From Candidatus Uhrbacteria bacterium (lineage in GTDB: Bacteria; Patescibacteriota; Patescibacteriia; UBA9934; GWF2-40-263), in assembly GCA_013204385.1 (NCBI GenBank), contig JABMNY010000026.1, positions 1 through 48,842 on the forward strand: 48,842 nt of DNA, in the 5' to 3' direction. Below are positions 14,983 to 23,713 of this stretch, piece after piece (position 1 is the first letter of the stretch; each line of letters begins with the position of its first letter). The position numbers and the translations under genes were made by a program. A model generated the notes under the pieces. It was not told the origin of the DNA. It made no database searches and worked only from the letters and a program-made list of their open reading frames with translations.

Positions 14983-15550
14983 ACGTAAAAAGACTAATAA
15001 CAGCAAACACAATCGCGAGAGATAGCGTTCCAACAGAGATCGGAATAAAGAGATCAAATCCAGCCCAAAGCGCAATGAGAAGGAGAAGGACTCCTATCAC
15101 CTGCAAGAACATCTTTGTTTTTCCAAAAATATTCGAACCGATCGTCTTCCCACTTCTTTTTCGTGCATACCCACCCACAAGAAGCAATGCTTCAATTCCC
15201 ACAATTAGCAATGCAAAGAGAATGTTGACATGCTGTACAACCACGAGAAGAATCACAGACCCAATCAGAATCTTATCTGCAAGTGGATCGTAGAACGTTC
15301 CCCAGTCAGTTACTTGTTCTCTCAGACGGGCAAGCGAGCCATCTATCGCATCAGTAAATGCCACAAAGAGAAATAAAGGAACTCCTATTTGAAAATTCCC
15401 AAGATATAAAAACCAAAGAACGATGGGTGTCATCACAATTCGAAACATCGTTACCATGTTCGGCGTAACAAAATGTGGAATGAGTGGAATGAACGTATAT
15501 CGCATGACATGGTCATGTGGATACAACTTATGTGGATTCCGTTCAAACAT
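14972..15550 (-). CDS. pgsA: CDP-alcohol phosphatidyltransferase, probably PGP synthase
   Basis: A 192-residue membrane enzyme with the full family motif DG-x2-AR-x8-G-x3-D-x3-D, seen as DGSLAR…WGTFYDPLAD at about 70-92. About five transmembrane helices surround it. The most likely reaction is CDP-diacylglycerol plus glycerol 3-phosphate to phosphatidylglycerol phosphate, although a CDP-alcohol transfer to another polyol cannot be excluded. It is the first gene of the long operon ending at 9167 and is divergent from the large membrane protein at 15611, with only 60 bases between the starts. Confidence 0.88.
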   Translation of the reverse strand: MFERNPHKLYPHDHVMRYTFIPLIPHFVTPNMVTMFRIVMTPIVLWFLYLGNFQIGVPLFLFVAFTDAIDGSLARLREQVTDWGTFYDPLADKILIGSVILLVVVQHVNILFALLIVGIEALLLVGGYARKRSGKTIGSNIFGKTKMFLQVIGVLLLLIALWAGFDLFIPISVGTLSLAIVFAVISLFTYGL

Positions 15551-15610
15551 AGAAGAAGAGGTCTCTCATCGAGTTTTGAGAGGATCTCTGGTAAAATAGA
15601 GCTCAATACT
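15551..15610. promoter_or_regulatory. Divergent promoter region
   Basis: On the plus strand an extended -10 (TG-G-TAAAAT, 15589-15597) lies 13 bases before the ATG at 15611. A CTCTCA/TGAGAG inverted repeat lies around 15563-15582. I cannot place a convincing minus-strand -35/-10 for pgsA. Confidence 0.4.
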
Positions 15611-17752
15611 ATGCTCCAACGAATTCAGCTTATCATTTTTTCAGTGCTCTTTCTAGCGTTGTTTTTCTTAAACAGTGCCTTGATTGAAAGCCAAACCTTC
15701 GGGATTGTCTTATTGTGTTTCTATCTCGGAGTATTTGGCTGGGAACTTGGAGGTGTCTTAGTCAAATCCGAAAAAGCGATTCTTCGTTGGTGGATTGGAA
15801 TTTGGGTACTTTTGTCAGTCATTTTGATTGTCCTCACTGGCAGTTATTACGTCTGGCAAATCACTCAAACACTGGTTCTCACCCTCATTTTCCTAACTCC
15901 ACCACTGATTCTTTGGGTAACGAAACGTTTTCCTTCCCGTTCACTTTTTGCGCATGCACATGATCTTTGGCATACGCGTCGACATCGCATTCCAGGCATT
16001 GTTTGGGTTGTGATGACGGCTCTTGTTTTTACCTTTACGCTCTTTTTTCTTACGCTTCTCAATCACCCGGTCACAGAAGGGATTCGCTCTGTGTGGGAAC
16101 GACTGCCAGGAAGTCTATTCGTCCTCTTTCTTCTTGCGACGTCACTTGTGTTTGCTCTTTTATGGCGAGGAAAAGAGCGTGCCCTCAGTCTAGTTGGAAT
16201 CAGCCTCCTGTTATTTGCCACCCTCTCTGTTGTTGCCTTTGTCTTTCCGCTCGGATTTGGATTTGATTCATTTATTCATAAAGCAACCGAGATGCATCTT
16301 GCAGAGTTCGGTACAATCAGTCCAAAACCGTTTTATTATATTGGTCAGTATGCCCTTGTGCTCTTTGCCCATCATGGGTTTAACATCTCCATTGACCTCG
16401 CAGACACATTTCTCGTCCCCTTTCTTGCCTCACTCTTGCTCCCGATGGCGTGGTATTTTGCAGCAGTCCACATCACTCGCAAGCGCTCCATCTCCATGCT
16501 CACCCTCACAGGAATTTTCCTTCTTCCGCTTTCGCAATTTATCGTGACCACCCCACAAGCACTCGCTAATCTCTGGACACTTCTCCTGATCCTTGCCTCC
16601 GTTCCTTATTTGCTCGATCAAGAACATCCTCGCCTTCGTATTCTAGCTCTCGGGGCCGGTGCAACAGCGCTCATCCACCCCATCGCAGGAATTCCAGCCC
16701 TCCTGTACTTTATGTTTCTCACAACAGACCCAAGTCGCACAAACCCTCGAACTCCAAAAACAAATAGAATTGTGCGAATGATTCTTGGGGTGTTTGCCTG
16801 TATTGTCCTTCCACTCTCCTTCGTGATGAATAGCCTTGTGAGCAATCAAGCACTTTCCTTAAATTGGGAATCGCTCAATCCGCTTAGATGGCTTACCGCT
16901 TTTAATTTCAACGTCTTTTTTGAAAATCGATTCTCTCCACTTTTGGATCTTGTGTATTTGTATGGATTGAACACCCTGTTGATTTTGGTTCTGATCGCAG
17001 GGTTTGCCTGGATGGAATATCGAAAAGATCTCTCAAAACGTTTTCGCGCACTTCTCTTGATGGTTCTGGCTCTGACGGTCAATTATTTAATCATGTCCAC
17101 GTTTTTAGAATTCACCTTTTTAATTGATTACGAGCGTGGAAACTACGCTGGACGTCTTCTCCCACTTATTCATTTCTTCCTGACTCCACTACTCATTTTG
17201 GGACTAGGGCACCTCTTTGTGAACACGAAGTCTCACCCAATTGTTCTCCGTGCGTCCGTACTCGCCATCCTGATCACCTTTGCGGGAAGTAGTTTTTATC
17301 TGAGCTACCCACGTCGCGATGCCTATGAAACAAACCGTGGGTTCAATGTCAGTCAGTCGGATATCGATGCGGTGTATCTTGTCGAGTCCTTGGCGGCAGG
17401 AGCCCCCTATCTTGCCTTGGCAAACCAATCTGTTTCAGCGGGAGCCATCGGAGAGATCGGCTTTCGCTACTATGGCGATCTCTTCTTCTATCCAATTCCA
17501 ACAGGCGGTCCACTCTACGAATTTTTCCTCGCCATGAATGCGTCCCCAACACGCGCAACAGCTCTTAAAGCGCTCGAACTTGCTCCTGAGCACGGAGATA
17601 TAAACACACTCTTCTTCCTCGTAAACAATTACTGGTGGGATGCCCCAAGAATCATTGAAACGGCAAAAGCGACTGCGGATGACTGGCGTAGTCTTGGAGA
17701 CGGAGAAATTTATCTCTTTCGCTATAACTTTGGGGTTGACCAGACCCCCTAA
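15611..17752 (+). CDS. Large integral membrane protein, possible GT-C superfamily
   Basis: 713 residues from ATG 15611. An earlier in-frame ATG at 15473 would place the start inside the divergent pgsA gene and is rejected. About 14 hydrophobic segments run through residues 1-590, and a C-terminal part of about 120 residues is soluble. The loop HKATEMHLAEFGTISPKPFY near residue 225 lies outside the membrane and has the charged/aromatic character of GT-C catalytic loops, but no clear Asp-Glu pair is present. The family is not recognised with certainty. Given the glycan genes on both sides, an envelope-polymer role is likely. Its stop codon is directly followed by the promoter of the next gene. 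Confidence 0.75.
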   Translation: MLQRIQLIIFSVLFLALFFLNSALIESQTFGIVLLCFYLGVFGWELGGVLVKSEKAILRWWIGIWVLLSVILIVLTGSYYVWQITQTLVLTLIFLTPPLILWVTKRFPSRSLFAHAHDLWHTRRHRIPGIVWVVMTALVFTFTLFFLTLLNHPVTEGIRSVWERLPGSLFVLFLLATSLVFALLWRGKERALSLVGISLLLFATLSVVAFVFPLGFGFDSFIHKATEMHLAEFGTISPKPFYYIGQYALVLFAHHGFNISIDLADTFLVPFLASLLLPMAWYFAAVHITRKRSISMLTLTGIFLLPLSQFIVTTPQALANLWTLLLILASVPYLLDQEHPRLRILALGAGATALIHPIAGIPALLYFMFLTTDPSRTNPRTPKTNRIVRMILGVFACIVLPLSFVMNSLVSNQALSLNWESLNPLRWLTAFNFNVFFENRFSPLLDLVYLYGLNTLLILVLIAGFAWMEYRKDLSKRFRALLLMVLALTVNYLIMSTFLEFTFLIDYERGNYAGRLLPLIHFFLTPLLILGLGHLFVNTKSHPIVLRASVLAILITFAGSSFYLSYPRRDAYETNRGFNVSQSDIDAVYLVESLAAGAPYLALANQSVSAGAIGEIGFRYYGDLFFYPIPTGGPLYEFFLAMNASPTRATALKALELAPEHGDINTLFFLVNNYWWDAPRIIETAKATADDWRSLGDGEIYLFRYNFGVDQTP

Positions 17753-17764
17753 CCCTGATAGTCT
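17736..17764 (+). promoter_or_regulatory. Promoter of the 17799-18179 gene
   Basis: TTGACC (17736-17741), 17-base spacer, TAGTCT (17759-17764). The -35 lies in the last codons of the preceding gene. The leader is about 28 bases and ends in GGAG five bases before the ATG. Confidence 0.65.
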
Positions 17765-17798
17765 CTTTTCTCCCCCCCCACTCTAGGATGGAGATGAA

Positions 17799-18179
17799 AT
17801 GAAGTACCTCTTCTTGATCGAGATACATCAAAAAGGACAAAAGACTGCAGAGTTTGAAGTGCTCGCCACGTTCAGAAGTGAACTGGATGCTCTGAATTCT
17901 CTGTCGGAGCTCACTATCGTCAACTCACCACTTGGTGCCACCCCTGAGAGGCACGTCTGGAGAAGCGCTCTTCCTGAGGGCTCGCTCGCACGTATGAGCG
18001 AACGCTACGGAGAGGACGCAGTTGTCATTGTGAGAGAGGTACGTGAATACACGCGCAAGATGCCCAAAGAACTTCGAAACTCGCCTAATTTCCTTCATCT
18101 TGTCATGGCGACCACGACAACCCCACCACCTCCCCCACAGGGAACCTTCACATCTCACGAAGATCTCTCCGTACACTAG
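17799..18179 (+). CDS. Hypothetical protein, small high-G+C orphan gene
   Basis: I do not recognise this 126-residue soluble protein. It starts with a beta strand (MKYLFLIEIH) and has mixed alpha/beta character, with a basic helix (VREVREYTRKMPKELRNS) in the second half. It ends in a low-complexity tail of four Thr and five Pro, then TFTSHEDLSVH. The ATG at 17799 has GGAG at the right distance. It has its own promoter and terminator, and G+C richer than the gene before it, the same plan as the genes at 49 and 8319. No function is proposed. Confidence 0.7.
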   Translation: MKYLFLIEIHQKGQKTAEFEVLATFRSELDALNSLSELTIVNSPLGATPERHVWRSALPEGSLARMSERYGEDAVVIVREVREYTRKMPKELRNSPNFLHLVMATTTTPPPPPQGTFTSHEDLSVH

Positions 18180-18206
18180 CGCTTTGAATAAAAGAGCGCT
18201 TTTTTC
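18178..18206 (+). terminator. Terminator of the 17799 gene
   Basis: AGCGCT (18178-18183) pairs with AGCGCT (18195-18200), followed by six T. The left arm overlaps the TAG stop codon. Confidence 0.75.
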
Positions 18207-18212
18207 TTTGTA

Positions 18213-18238
18213 CGAAAAAAGAGGCATCACACCTCTTT
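18213..18238 (-). terminator. Terminator of the UXS-GT operon
   Basis: Minus strand stem AAAGAGG / CCTCTTT (18238-18232 with 18224-18218), then TTTCG. The TAA stop of the GT4 gene overlaps the first arm. Confidence 0.75.
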
Positions 18239-19439
18239 AGACGAGTTCTTGAATGAACTGCTCTAATCGGTCAACATAATTTGAAATGGAATACTGTTCA
18301 GCCTGCTTGCGAATAGCTTTTCCTTTTCCCCACCACTTATCTCGATCTTGATGAACCTCTTTCATCGCGCGGGCAAGATCATCAATATCCCCTGGTGTGA
18401 CAAGAACCCCCGTCTCCCCTTCTTGGATCAATTCTGGAATCCCTCCAATCCGTGTAGCAATGACAGGAACTCCTACTAAGAAACTTTCATAAATGACCGT
18501 TGGAGAGTTTTCATAACACGTAGATGGAACAATCACGGCATCTGTTGTTTTCAATAATCGAATGAGATGATTGAGTGAAACAAACCCATGAAAACTGACG
18601 TTCGTATTGAGCTCACTTCGGGCGGAAACGACATCAGCCAAACTTCCTTCACCTGCAATATGTAGTTCCATTCCCTCTCCAACTTGATCAAATGCATCTA
18701 ATAGCTCACGGATTCCCTTATGTTCTTCGAGCTGACCGACATAGAGAAATTGGGTACGCGACGTAAAGCGCTCTGTTCGCAACATCACTGTATCAGGGGG
18801 TAATGGATTTGGAAGCACTTCAGAGCGCGTCTCTACAAACAACCCTCGTGCATGATAAAACTCTAAAAGAAAAGAGGATGGAGAAAGAACTAAATCTGGT
18901 GAACCTATCTCTCGATGCACACCTCGTTCGTACCATGTACGCAGAAATGATCTATTCAACCAAGAATCCTCCTGTCCATACAACAGAAGTCCACTTGGAA
19001 TTGAAAGTTGAACATCATGAAGAACATGTATATGTGGCACATGTTGCTTTTGAATCTCATGACCAATCGATACTCCAATGCCTTTTAGATTATGCGTAAT
19101 AATGATTTCAGGATTCTCATCACGAATCACAGATCGAATTGCGCGTGCTCCTCCGATACTGAATAAATCGATCACATGCCAAAGCAGGCGCACTGGAAAT
19201 GGAATAGAGCGATCATCACGCAAGTAGTAGAGATTCAGTGGAAAAAAACGATATACCGCTTCAAGTGTTCTTTCACGAATTCGTGGAAAAAGACTTCGTA
19301 AGCCATCGTACGGCTGAGTACTCAACACAAACACCTCGTGCCCGCGCTCATACAACGCGTCTGCCACACGCTGAGCCACAAGCTCAGCTCCCCCTCTTGC
19401 ATCAGGCGGATACAAATTTGTTACAATTCCAATTTTCAT
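18237..19439 (-). CDS. GT4 family glycosyltransferase
   Basis: A 400-residue GT-B enzyme. The N-terminal domain starts IGIVTNLYPPDARGGAELVAQ, a donor/acceptor-loop pattern of GT4, and the C-terminal domain has FLYVGQLEEHKGI, the GEGS loop, and an E-x7-E-like region in CYENSPTVIYESFLVGVPVIAT plus GIPELI. It is the last gene of a glycan operon and probably adds one sugar from a nucleotide donor to a lipid-linked oligosaccharide in the cytoplasm. The specific sugar is unknown; the UXS-type gene at the head of the operon hints at UDP-xylose or a related donor. Confidence 0.9.
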   Translation of the reverse strand: MKIGIVTNLYPPDARGGAELVAQRVADALYERGHEVFVLSTQPYDGLRSLFPRIRERTLEAVYRFFPLNLYYLRDDRSIPFPVRLLWHVIDLFSIGGARAIRSVIRDENPEIIITHNLKGIGVSIGHEIQKQHVPHIHVLHDVQLSIPSGLLLYGQEDSWLNRSFLRTWYERGVHREIGSPDLVLSPSSFLLEFYHARGLFVETRSEVLPNPLPPDTVMLRTERFTSRTQFLYVGQLEEHKGIRELLDAFDQVGEGMELHIAGEGSLADVVSARSELNTNVSFHGFVSLNHLIRLLKTTDAVIVPSTCYENSPTVIYESFLVGVPVIATRIGGIPELIQEGETGVLVTPGDIDDLARAMKEVHQDRDKWWGKGKAIRKQAEQYSISNYVDRLEQFIQELV

Positions 19440-19447
19440 ATCAAGAC

Positions 19448-20611
19448 CTAATAATGCCGTTTTGACTCTTGATGAAGCACGGAGTCATATGTTTCTAAAA
19501 GTCGCTCCATCAAGGGATCCCAACCATACTTTCTTTGTGCATTTCCACGAGCAGACATTCCTAGTCGTTCTCGCAAATCGACCTGTTCCAACAAGAGTAA
19601 AATCGCGTTTCGCAATTCAACCACATCCCCAGGGGGCACAAGGAGTCCTGTATCTCCATCTAAGACCACTGTCCGCACACCTGGAAGGTTTGAGGCAATT
19701 GTTGGAATCCCACTAGCAGCTGCCTCAAGAGCAACAAGACCAAAGGCCTCCGCGCGTTTTGTTGAGGGAAACACATGGAAGTCCGCAAGTCGATAATATC
19801 GAGGAAGATCCTCAGAAGAAACACTCCCCGCAAAGATGACACGTTCCTTGAGACCAAGTGTCGCTGCGTGTGCTTGGTACGTTTCTTTCAGATCTCCAGA
19901 TCCAACGATCACTAATTTCCATTCATATTCAACCAATCCACTGAGCGATTCCAACAACTGTGGAACGCCCTTAAATGCATGTGCCGAATCCAAGCCTCCA
20001 ACAAAAAGAATAATCGGGGTGTTATGAGTGAGGCTGTACTGTTCTCGCAATGCCTCCTCTTCTCCAGGATGGAAACGCTCAAGATCAATACCAAACGCGT
20101 GTTCTTCAACACGATCCATCACATTCAGTTCTGCCAGAGCAGAATGTTTTGCGTAATCAAGGGAGCTCACTAAAATTCGATCAACTCTATTTATGAGCCA
20201 GGGAAATAAAATTCGACGATGCGCACTAAAAATTGCTCCTTTCATTCCGTCTGCGACCGCGTCCATATGATACGTCATGACGAGTCCCTGATCAGGACGC
20301 ATCGCCTTTCGGACAATCACAGGCTCTGCCCCTCCAAAAAATGGATAGTGCAGATGCACAAGATCGAATCCTGCAAGCCGGTGAAAGAGCGATGGGAGCA
20401 TGCCTGCATTCCCAATATGCACAATTGAAGGAATACGATGAACATGCCGAGGGTCATCCGCCACTTCCTGATCACGAATGGTAAACACATGCACATTGTA
20501 TCCAAGGGCCCGCAACCGCTCCACATATTCAAACGCAACTCCCCCCATCCCTCCACGATACGGAGGATAGGTGCAGACAACATGTGCAATCGTGACTGGT
20601 TTCTTTTTCAT
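19448..20611 (-). CDS. GT4 family glycosyltransferase
   Basis: A 387-residue GT-B enzyme. The N-terminal domain has YPPYRGGMGGVAFEYVERL; the C-terminal domain has ILFVGGLDSAHAFKGV, VIVGSGDL, a FPSTKRAEAFGLVALEAAASGIPTIAS segment containing the E-x7-E donor motif, and TGLLVPPGD. It lies 8 bases from the following GT4 gene and 4 bases from the GT2 gene upstream, so it is co-transcribed. It is related to, but clearly different from, its downstream neighbour, which suggests successive sugar additions to one glycan. Donor and acceptor cannot be read from the sequence. Confidence 0.9.
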   Translation of the reverse strand: MKKKPVTIAHVVCTYPPYRGGMGGVAFEYVERLRALGYNVHVFTIRDQEVADDPRHVHRIPSIVHIGNAGMLPSLFHRLAGFDLVHLHYPFFGGAEPVIVRKAMRPDQGLVMTYHMDAVADGMKGAIFSAHRRILFPWLINRVDRILVSSLDYAKHSALAELNVMDRVEEHAFGIDLERFHPGEEEALREQYSLTHNTPIILFVGGLDSAHAFKGVPQLLESLSGLVEYEWKLVIVGSGDLKETYQAHAATLGLKERVIFAGSVSSEDLPRYYRLADFHVFPSTKRAEAFGLVALEAAASGIPTIASNLPGVRTVVLDGDTGLLVPPGDVVELRNAILLLLEQVDLRERLGMSARGNAQRKYGWDPLMERLLETYDSVLHQESKRHY

Positions 20612-20615
20612 ACCT

Positions 20616-21671
20616 TTAACGAATCAACCCCTTCAAAACCATCCACATGCCTGATAAAAGTGGGTTGATCACATATCGCACGGCAAGACTATCTGTTTCT
20701 TGATGTTCGATCGCACCAGTCCAGCGCTTCACAATATCTCGATCCTCCACTCGACGAAGGGCACGACTCTCGCGACGTTTACGCATGACGTACATCCACG
20801 TACGCGGACTCAATAGATCGCGATACACGAGTAGCTTCTCTTTGATCCATCCACCTTTCACCGCAAAAACTAAAAGTCCAATTTCTGTACAAAGCAAAAA
20901 CGGTGAAAGGAGTGCAAGTGACCACCAACGTAAGTGAGACACATGGACAAGAATCCGATTACGTTCCATCCAATAAAATTTCTTGATTGAACGCTTAAAT
21001 TCGTAATCGTGATAGGCAATTGATTTGAGGGACAACACGTTTTTGAAACCTGAAAGCCAAATGCGCCACCCGAGTTCAAGGTCCTCATGATAAAGAAAAA
21101 GGAATGGATCAAGTAATCCAACGTGTTTCAATACACTGGATCGAAACAACACCGCCGCGCCGCTACTGTACGTAATTTCCTCTCCGTCGACGTATTGATC
21201 TTTGATCCTGTTCCAGGTTTTTCCATTATCTCGTGCGAACCCGAAACCAAGAAAATGAACCATGCCCCCAGTGACATTCACTATTTCTGGAAACTTCCAC
21301 AACATGATACGCGACTGCACAGACCCGATCGTTCTGTCTTGCTCTGCAATCTTCACGGCTTCCATAAGGGCATCAGGGTGAAGCTTTGCATCCCCATTGA
21401 GAAGGTAGACATACTCTGCTCCCCCCAATAACGCATGTTTTATTCCAAGATTATTTCCTTCTGCAAACCCTAAGTTTTCTCCACTTGGAAAAAATGTGAT
21501 TCCTTGTTTTTGATGCAACCACTCCACACTTTCGTCCTTAGAGTCATTATCAACAACAACAATCTCACATTTCTCTTTGGGGTAGTTGAGTTTCTCAAGC
21601 GAATCAAAAACGTCCGGGAGATATTTCCGGGTGTTATAAGAGAGATAGATAATAGCAACGTTTGGAAGCAT
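20616..21671 (-). CDS. GT2 family glycosyltransferase, rhamnosyltransferase-like
   Basis: About 351 residues from ATG 21671, one base after the DUF2304 stop; an upstream ATG at 21716 would overlap that gene. A GT-A fold is shown by AIIYLSYNTRKYLPDVFDSL, VVVDNDSKDES, GFAEGNNLGI and LLNGDAKL (the DxD-like position), then DPFLFLYHEDLELGWR with the catalytic ED-E motif. The C-terminal part has a hydrophobic segment (about 255-280, ALLSPFLLCTEIGLLVF) that attaches it to the membrane. Such enzymes (WbbL-like) often transfer rhamnose, which fits the rml genes nearby, but the donor is not proven. Confidence 0.9.
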   Translation of the reverse strand: MLPNVAIIYLSYNTRKYLPDVFDSLEKLNYPKEKCEIVVVDNDSKDESVEWLHQKQGITFFPSGENLGFAEGNNLGIKHALLGGAEYVYLLNGDAKLHPDALMEAVKIAEQDRTIGSVQSRIMLWKFPEIVNVTGGMVHFLGFGFARDNGKTWNRIKDQYVDGEEITYSSGAAVLFRSSVLKHVGLLDPFLFLYHEDLELGWRIWLSGFKNVLSLKSIAYHDYEFKRSIKKFYWMERNRILVHVSHLRWWSLALLSPFLLCTEIGLLVFAVKGGWIKEKLLVYRDLLSPRTWMYVMRKRRESRALRRVEDRDIVKRWTGAIEHQETDSLAVRYVINPLLSGMWMVLKGLIR

Positions 21672-21672
21672 G

Positions 21673-22008
21673 TTATTTTTCCTTTGGAAGATCATCGAGT
21701 GAAAGCTTCCGAACAAGACGCGTAATTTCGCTCTCTACCTGCTCGATTTTTACATACATTCGAAAGACTAGGTAGAATACAGTAATCATGGAGAAATAGA
21801 TCACTACATCTGCCCCTCGACCAACCCCTACAACACGTGCAAGGGCGTCTGCGGTCTGTGGAAGTACAGCAACAAATCCAACCGCAAGCCAAAAGAGCAT
21901 CCAAAGTAAAAGCCAAGCAATGGTCAGTGCGCCCCGCTTGAATTGAAAGATTGTACGAGTGATCGCAAACAAAGAAAAGACAAGGATGACAATTTGGATA
22001 ATAGACAT
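21673..22008 (-). CDS. DUF2304 family membrane protein
   Basis: A 111-residue protein with three hydrophobic segments (about 3-19, 29-49 and 67-83). The signature GVGRGADVVIYFSMITVFYLVFRMYVKIE followed by ITRLVRKL matches the DUF2304 family closely. These small proteins are nearly always encoded next to GT2 dolichyl-phosphate-mannose-synthase-like enzymes, as here (two bases upstream). A role as membrane partner or flippase-like helper of polyprenyl-phosphate sugar synthesis is suspected for the family but not established. Confidence 0.88.
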   Translation of the reverse strand: MSIIQIVILVFSLFAITRTIFQFKRGALTIAWLLLWMLFWLAVGFVAVLPQTADALARVVGVGRGADVVIYFSMITVFYLVFRMYVKIEQVESEITRLVRKLSLDDLPKEK

Positions 22009-22010
22009 AG

Positions 22011-22679
22011 CTACTGACTAATGCGTTTCAAGACAAGCTTTAACAGCGTTTTAATCCCGACAAAAAAACTTTGCCCCTTGGATAATGAATAATCTGTATA
22101 GATCGCTTTGATGGGAACTTCTACCATTGTCAATTTGTGACGTTTTGTTTCTGCAATCAGTTCTGATGAGACTTCCATGCGGTTCGTTTTGATCTCTATT
22201 TTCCCTAATGCGTATTTTGTAAAGGCCCGAAATCCAGACTGACTGTCCGTCACCCAAGCTCCAAAAAGAAAAAACGTCACAAGGTTTCCAAGAATTTGTG
22301 CAATACGCCGATACCACGGCATTCCAACAAATCCTGTTAACATGCGTGAACCAATAACAACATCTGCCCCTTGCTCCATTGCTCGAACAAATTTCTGAAT
22401 CTCTGCAGGGTCATGCTGACCGTCCGCATCAAGCGTAATAACGGCATCGGCACCGAGTTTTTGCGCTGCTGCAAATCCTGTCCCAATCGCTGCTCCAAGC
22501 CCACGATTGATCACATGACTTACCACGAGGACACCAGCTGTTCTCGCAATCTCCGCCGTACGGTCGCTTGAACCATCGTTCACGACGATTATATCATCGA
22601 CAAACGGCTTCGTTTTTTGCAAAACTTCCGCAATCGTCGTTGCTTCATTGTATGCTGGAATGATGGCTAGAATCTTCAT
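22011..22679 (-). CDS. GT2 polyprenyl-phosphate sugar synthase (DPM1-like)
   Basis: A 222-residue GT-A enzyme lacking membrane helices of its own apart from weak hydrophobic stretches near 135. Key parts are AIIPAYNEATTIAEVL, VNDGSSDRTAEIA, INRGLGAAIGTGF, LDADGQHDP (the DxD motif), and GSRMLTGFVGMP, then the QSGFRAFTK segment. This pattern is that of dolichyl/undecaprenyl-phosphate mannose or glucose synthases, which load a sugar onto polyprenyl phosphate for GT-C enzymes. The product could serve the GT-C enzyme at 13384. It overlaps the UXS-type gene by 4 bases and is paired with DUF2304. Confidence 0.9.
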   Translation of the reverse strand: MKILAIIPAYNEATTIAEVLQKTKPFVDDIIVVNDGSSDRTAEIARTAGVLVVSHVINRGLGAAIGTGFAAAQKLGADAVITLDADGQHDPAEIQKFVRAMEQGADVVIGSRMLTGFVGMPWYRRIAQILGNLVTFFLFGAWVTDSQSGFRAFTKYALGKIEIKTNRMEVSSELIAETKRHKLTMVEVPIKAIYTDYSLSKGQSFFVGIKTLLKLVLKRISQ

Positions 22680-23692
22680 ACATTTGAAAGCAAAAGCTTA
22701 TTCGCTTTCATATATTCAATGGTTTGCTTCAACCCGTCTTCTAATCGAACAAGAGGAAACCACCCGAGCTCTTTTGCGCGATCAATACGAGGGAGTGCTA
22801 ATTCAGAAAGAAATTCAAAATTCTCTCCATCCACAATAACAGAACTCGATCCAGTGAGCGCGATAATTTTGTTCGCAACATCTTCAAGCGGCAGATCTAC
22901 ATCACTTCCAAGATTCACAGGACCTGCATATTCCTTTGCTTCCATAATTCTGACAATCCCATCAATCACATCCGTAATGTACGAAAGGGATGTTCGAAAT
23001 TCACGACCGCCATACATGATGAGATCCTTTCCATCGAGTGCATTCAAGATAAAATCAGGAATGAGTTGTCCGTCAAATAGTGGCATTCGTGGTCCGAATG
23101 TACGAAAAATACGTGCAATCCGAATCTCAAGACTGTGTACCTGACGATAGGTTTCAAACATTGTTTCTGAAAATCGCTTTCCTTCGTCATAGCATGCTCG
23201 TGGAGTGAGATGGTCAACAATCCCCTTCTCTTCCTCTCCCACAAGCGGTGTTCCATCTTGACGTTCTCCATACACGACAGAACTTGACCCGAGTAAAATT
23301 CGCGCACGATACTTTTTTGCAAGCTCTAGAATATAGTAGTTCCCAAGCGAGTTTGAAAGAAGTGTTTGAATCTTAAACTGATCAAAATTCTTTATCGATG
23401 TAGGACAGGCGAGATGATAGATTTGCTGAATTCCCTGATAAGGAAGTTTGAACGCTGCGAGCTCAGCAAATGACTCTAGTTCAAAAGGTTGATTTACATC
23501 CAAACGAATGAATCGAAAATTTGCGTTCTGTAAAAGGGTCTCGATATTTTTTGCTTCACCCGTTGAAAAGTTGTCGACACAAATAACTCGGTGTCCATCT
23601 CGTAAAAGACTTTCACATAAATGAGAGCCAATAAATCCAGCCCCACCTGTTACCAAGATATTCTGATGTTCGAAAGAAGATGTTTGAGACAT
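22676..23692 (-). CDS. UDP-glucuronate decarboxylase-like NAD-dependent epimerase/dehydratase
   Basis: A 338-residue extended short-chain dehydrogenase. It has GGAGFIGSHLCESLL at 16-30, IYHLACPTSI, GSSSVVYGE, the catalytic Tyr168/Lys172 in CYDEGKR, and RIARIFRTFGPRMP followed by the sugar-binding end. The CYDEGKR and FGPRM pattern is that of UDP-xylose synthase (UXS), which oxidises and decarboxylates UDP-glucuronate. Another 4,6-dehydratase or epimerase activity is possible. It heads a six-gene glycan operon down to 18237. An extended -10 (TGCTATACT) ends 8 bases before its ATG. Confidence 0.88.
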   Translation of the reverse strand: MSQTSSFEHQNILVTGGAGFIGSHLCESLLRDGHRVICVDNFSTGEAKNIETLLQNANFRFIRLDVNQPFELESFAELAAFKLPYQGIQQIYHLACPTSIKNFDQFKIQTLLSNSLGNYYILELAKKYRARILLGSSSVVYGERQDGTPLVGEEEKGIVDHLTPRACYDEGKRFSETMFETYRQVHSLEIRIARIFRTFGPRMPLFDGQLIPDFILNALDGKDLIMYGGREFRTSLSYITDVIDGIVRIMEAKEYAGPVNLGSDVDLPLEDVANKIIALTGSSSVIVDGENFEFLSELALPRIDRAKELGWFPLVRLEDGLKQTIEYMKANKLLLSNV

Positions 23693-23700
23693 ATAGGAAT

Positions 23701-23709
23701 AGTATAGCA
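23701..23709 (-). promoter_or_regulatory. Extended -10 promoter of the UXS-GT operon
   Basis: Minus strand TG-C-TATACT ending 8 bases before the ATG at 23692. The same nine-base box at the same distance precedes the 27874 gene. It starts five bases after the stop codon of the subtilase gene, and no terminator lies between them. Confidence 0.6.
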
Positions 23710-23713
23710 GAAT

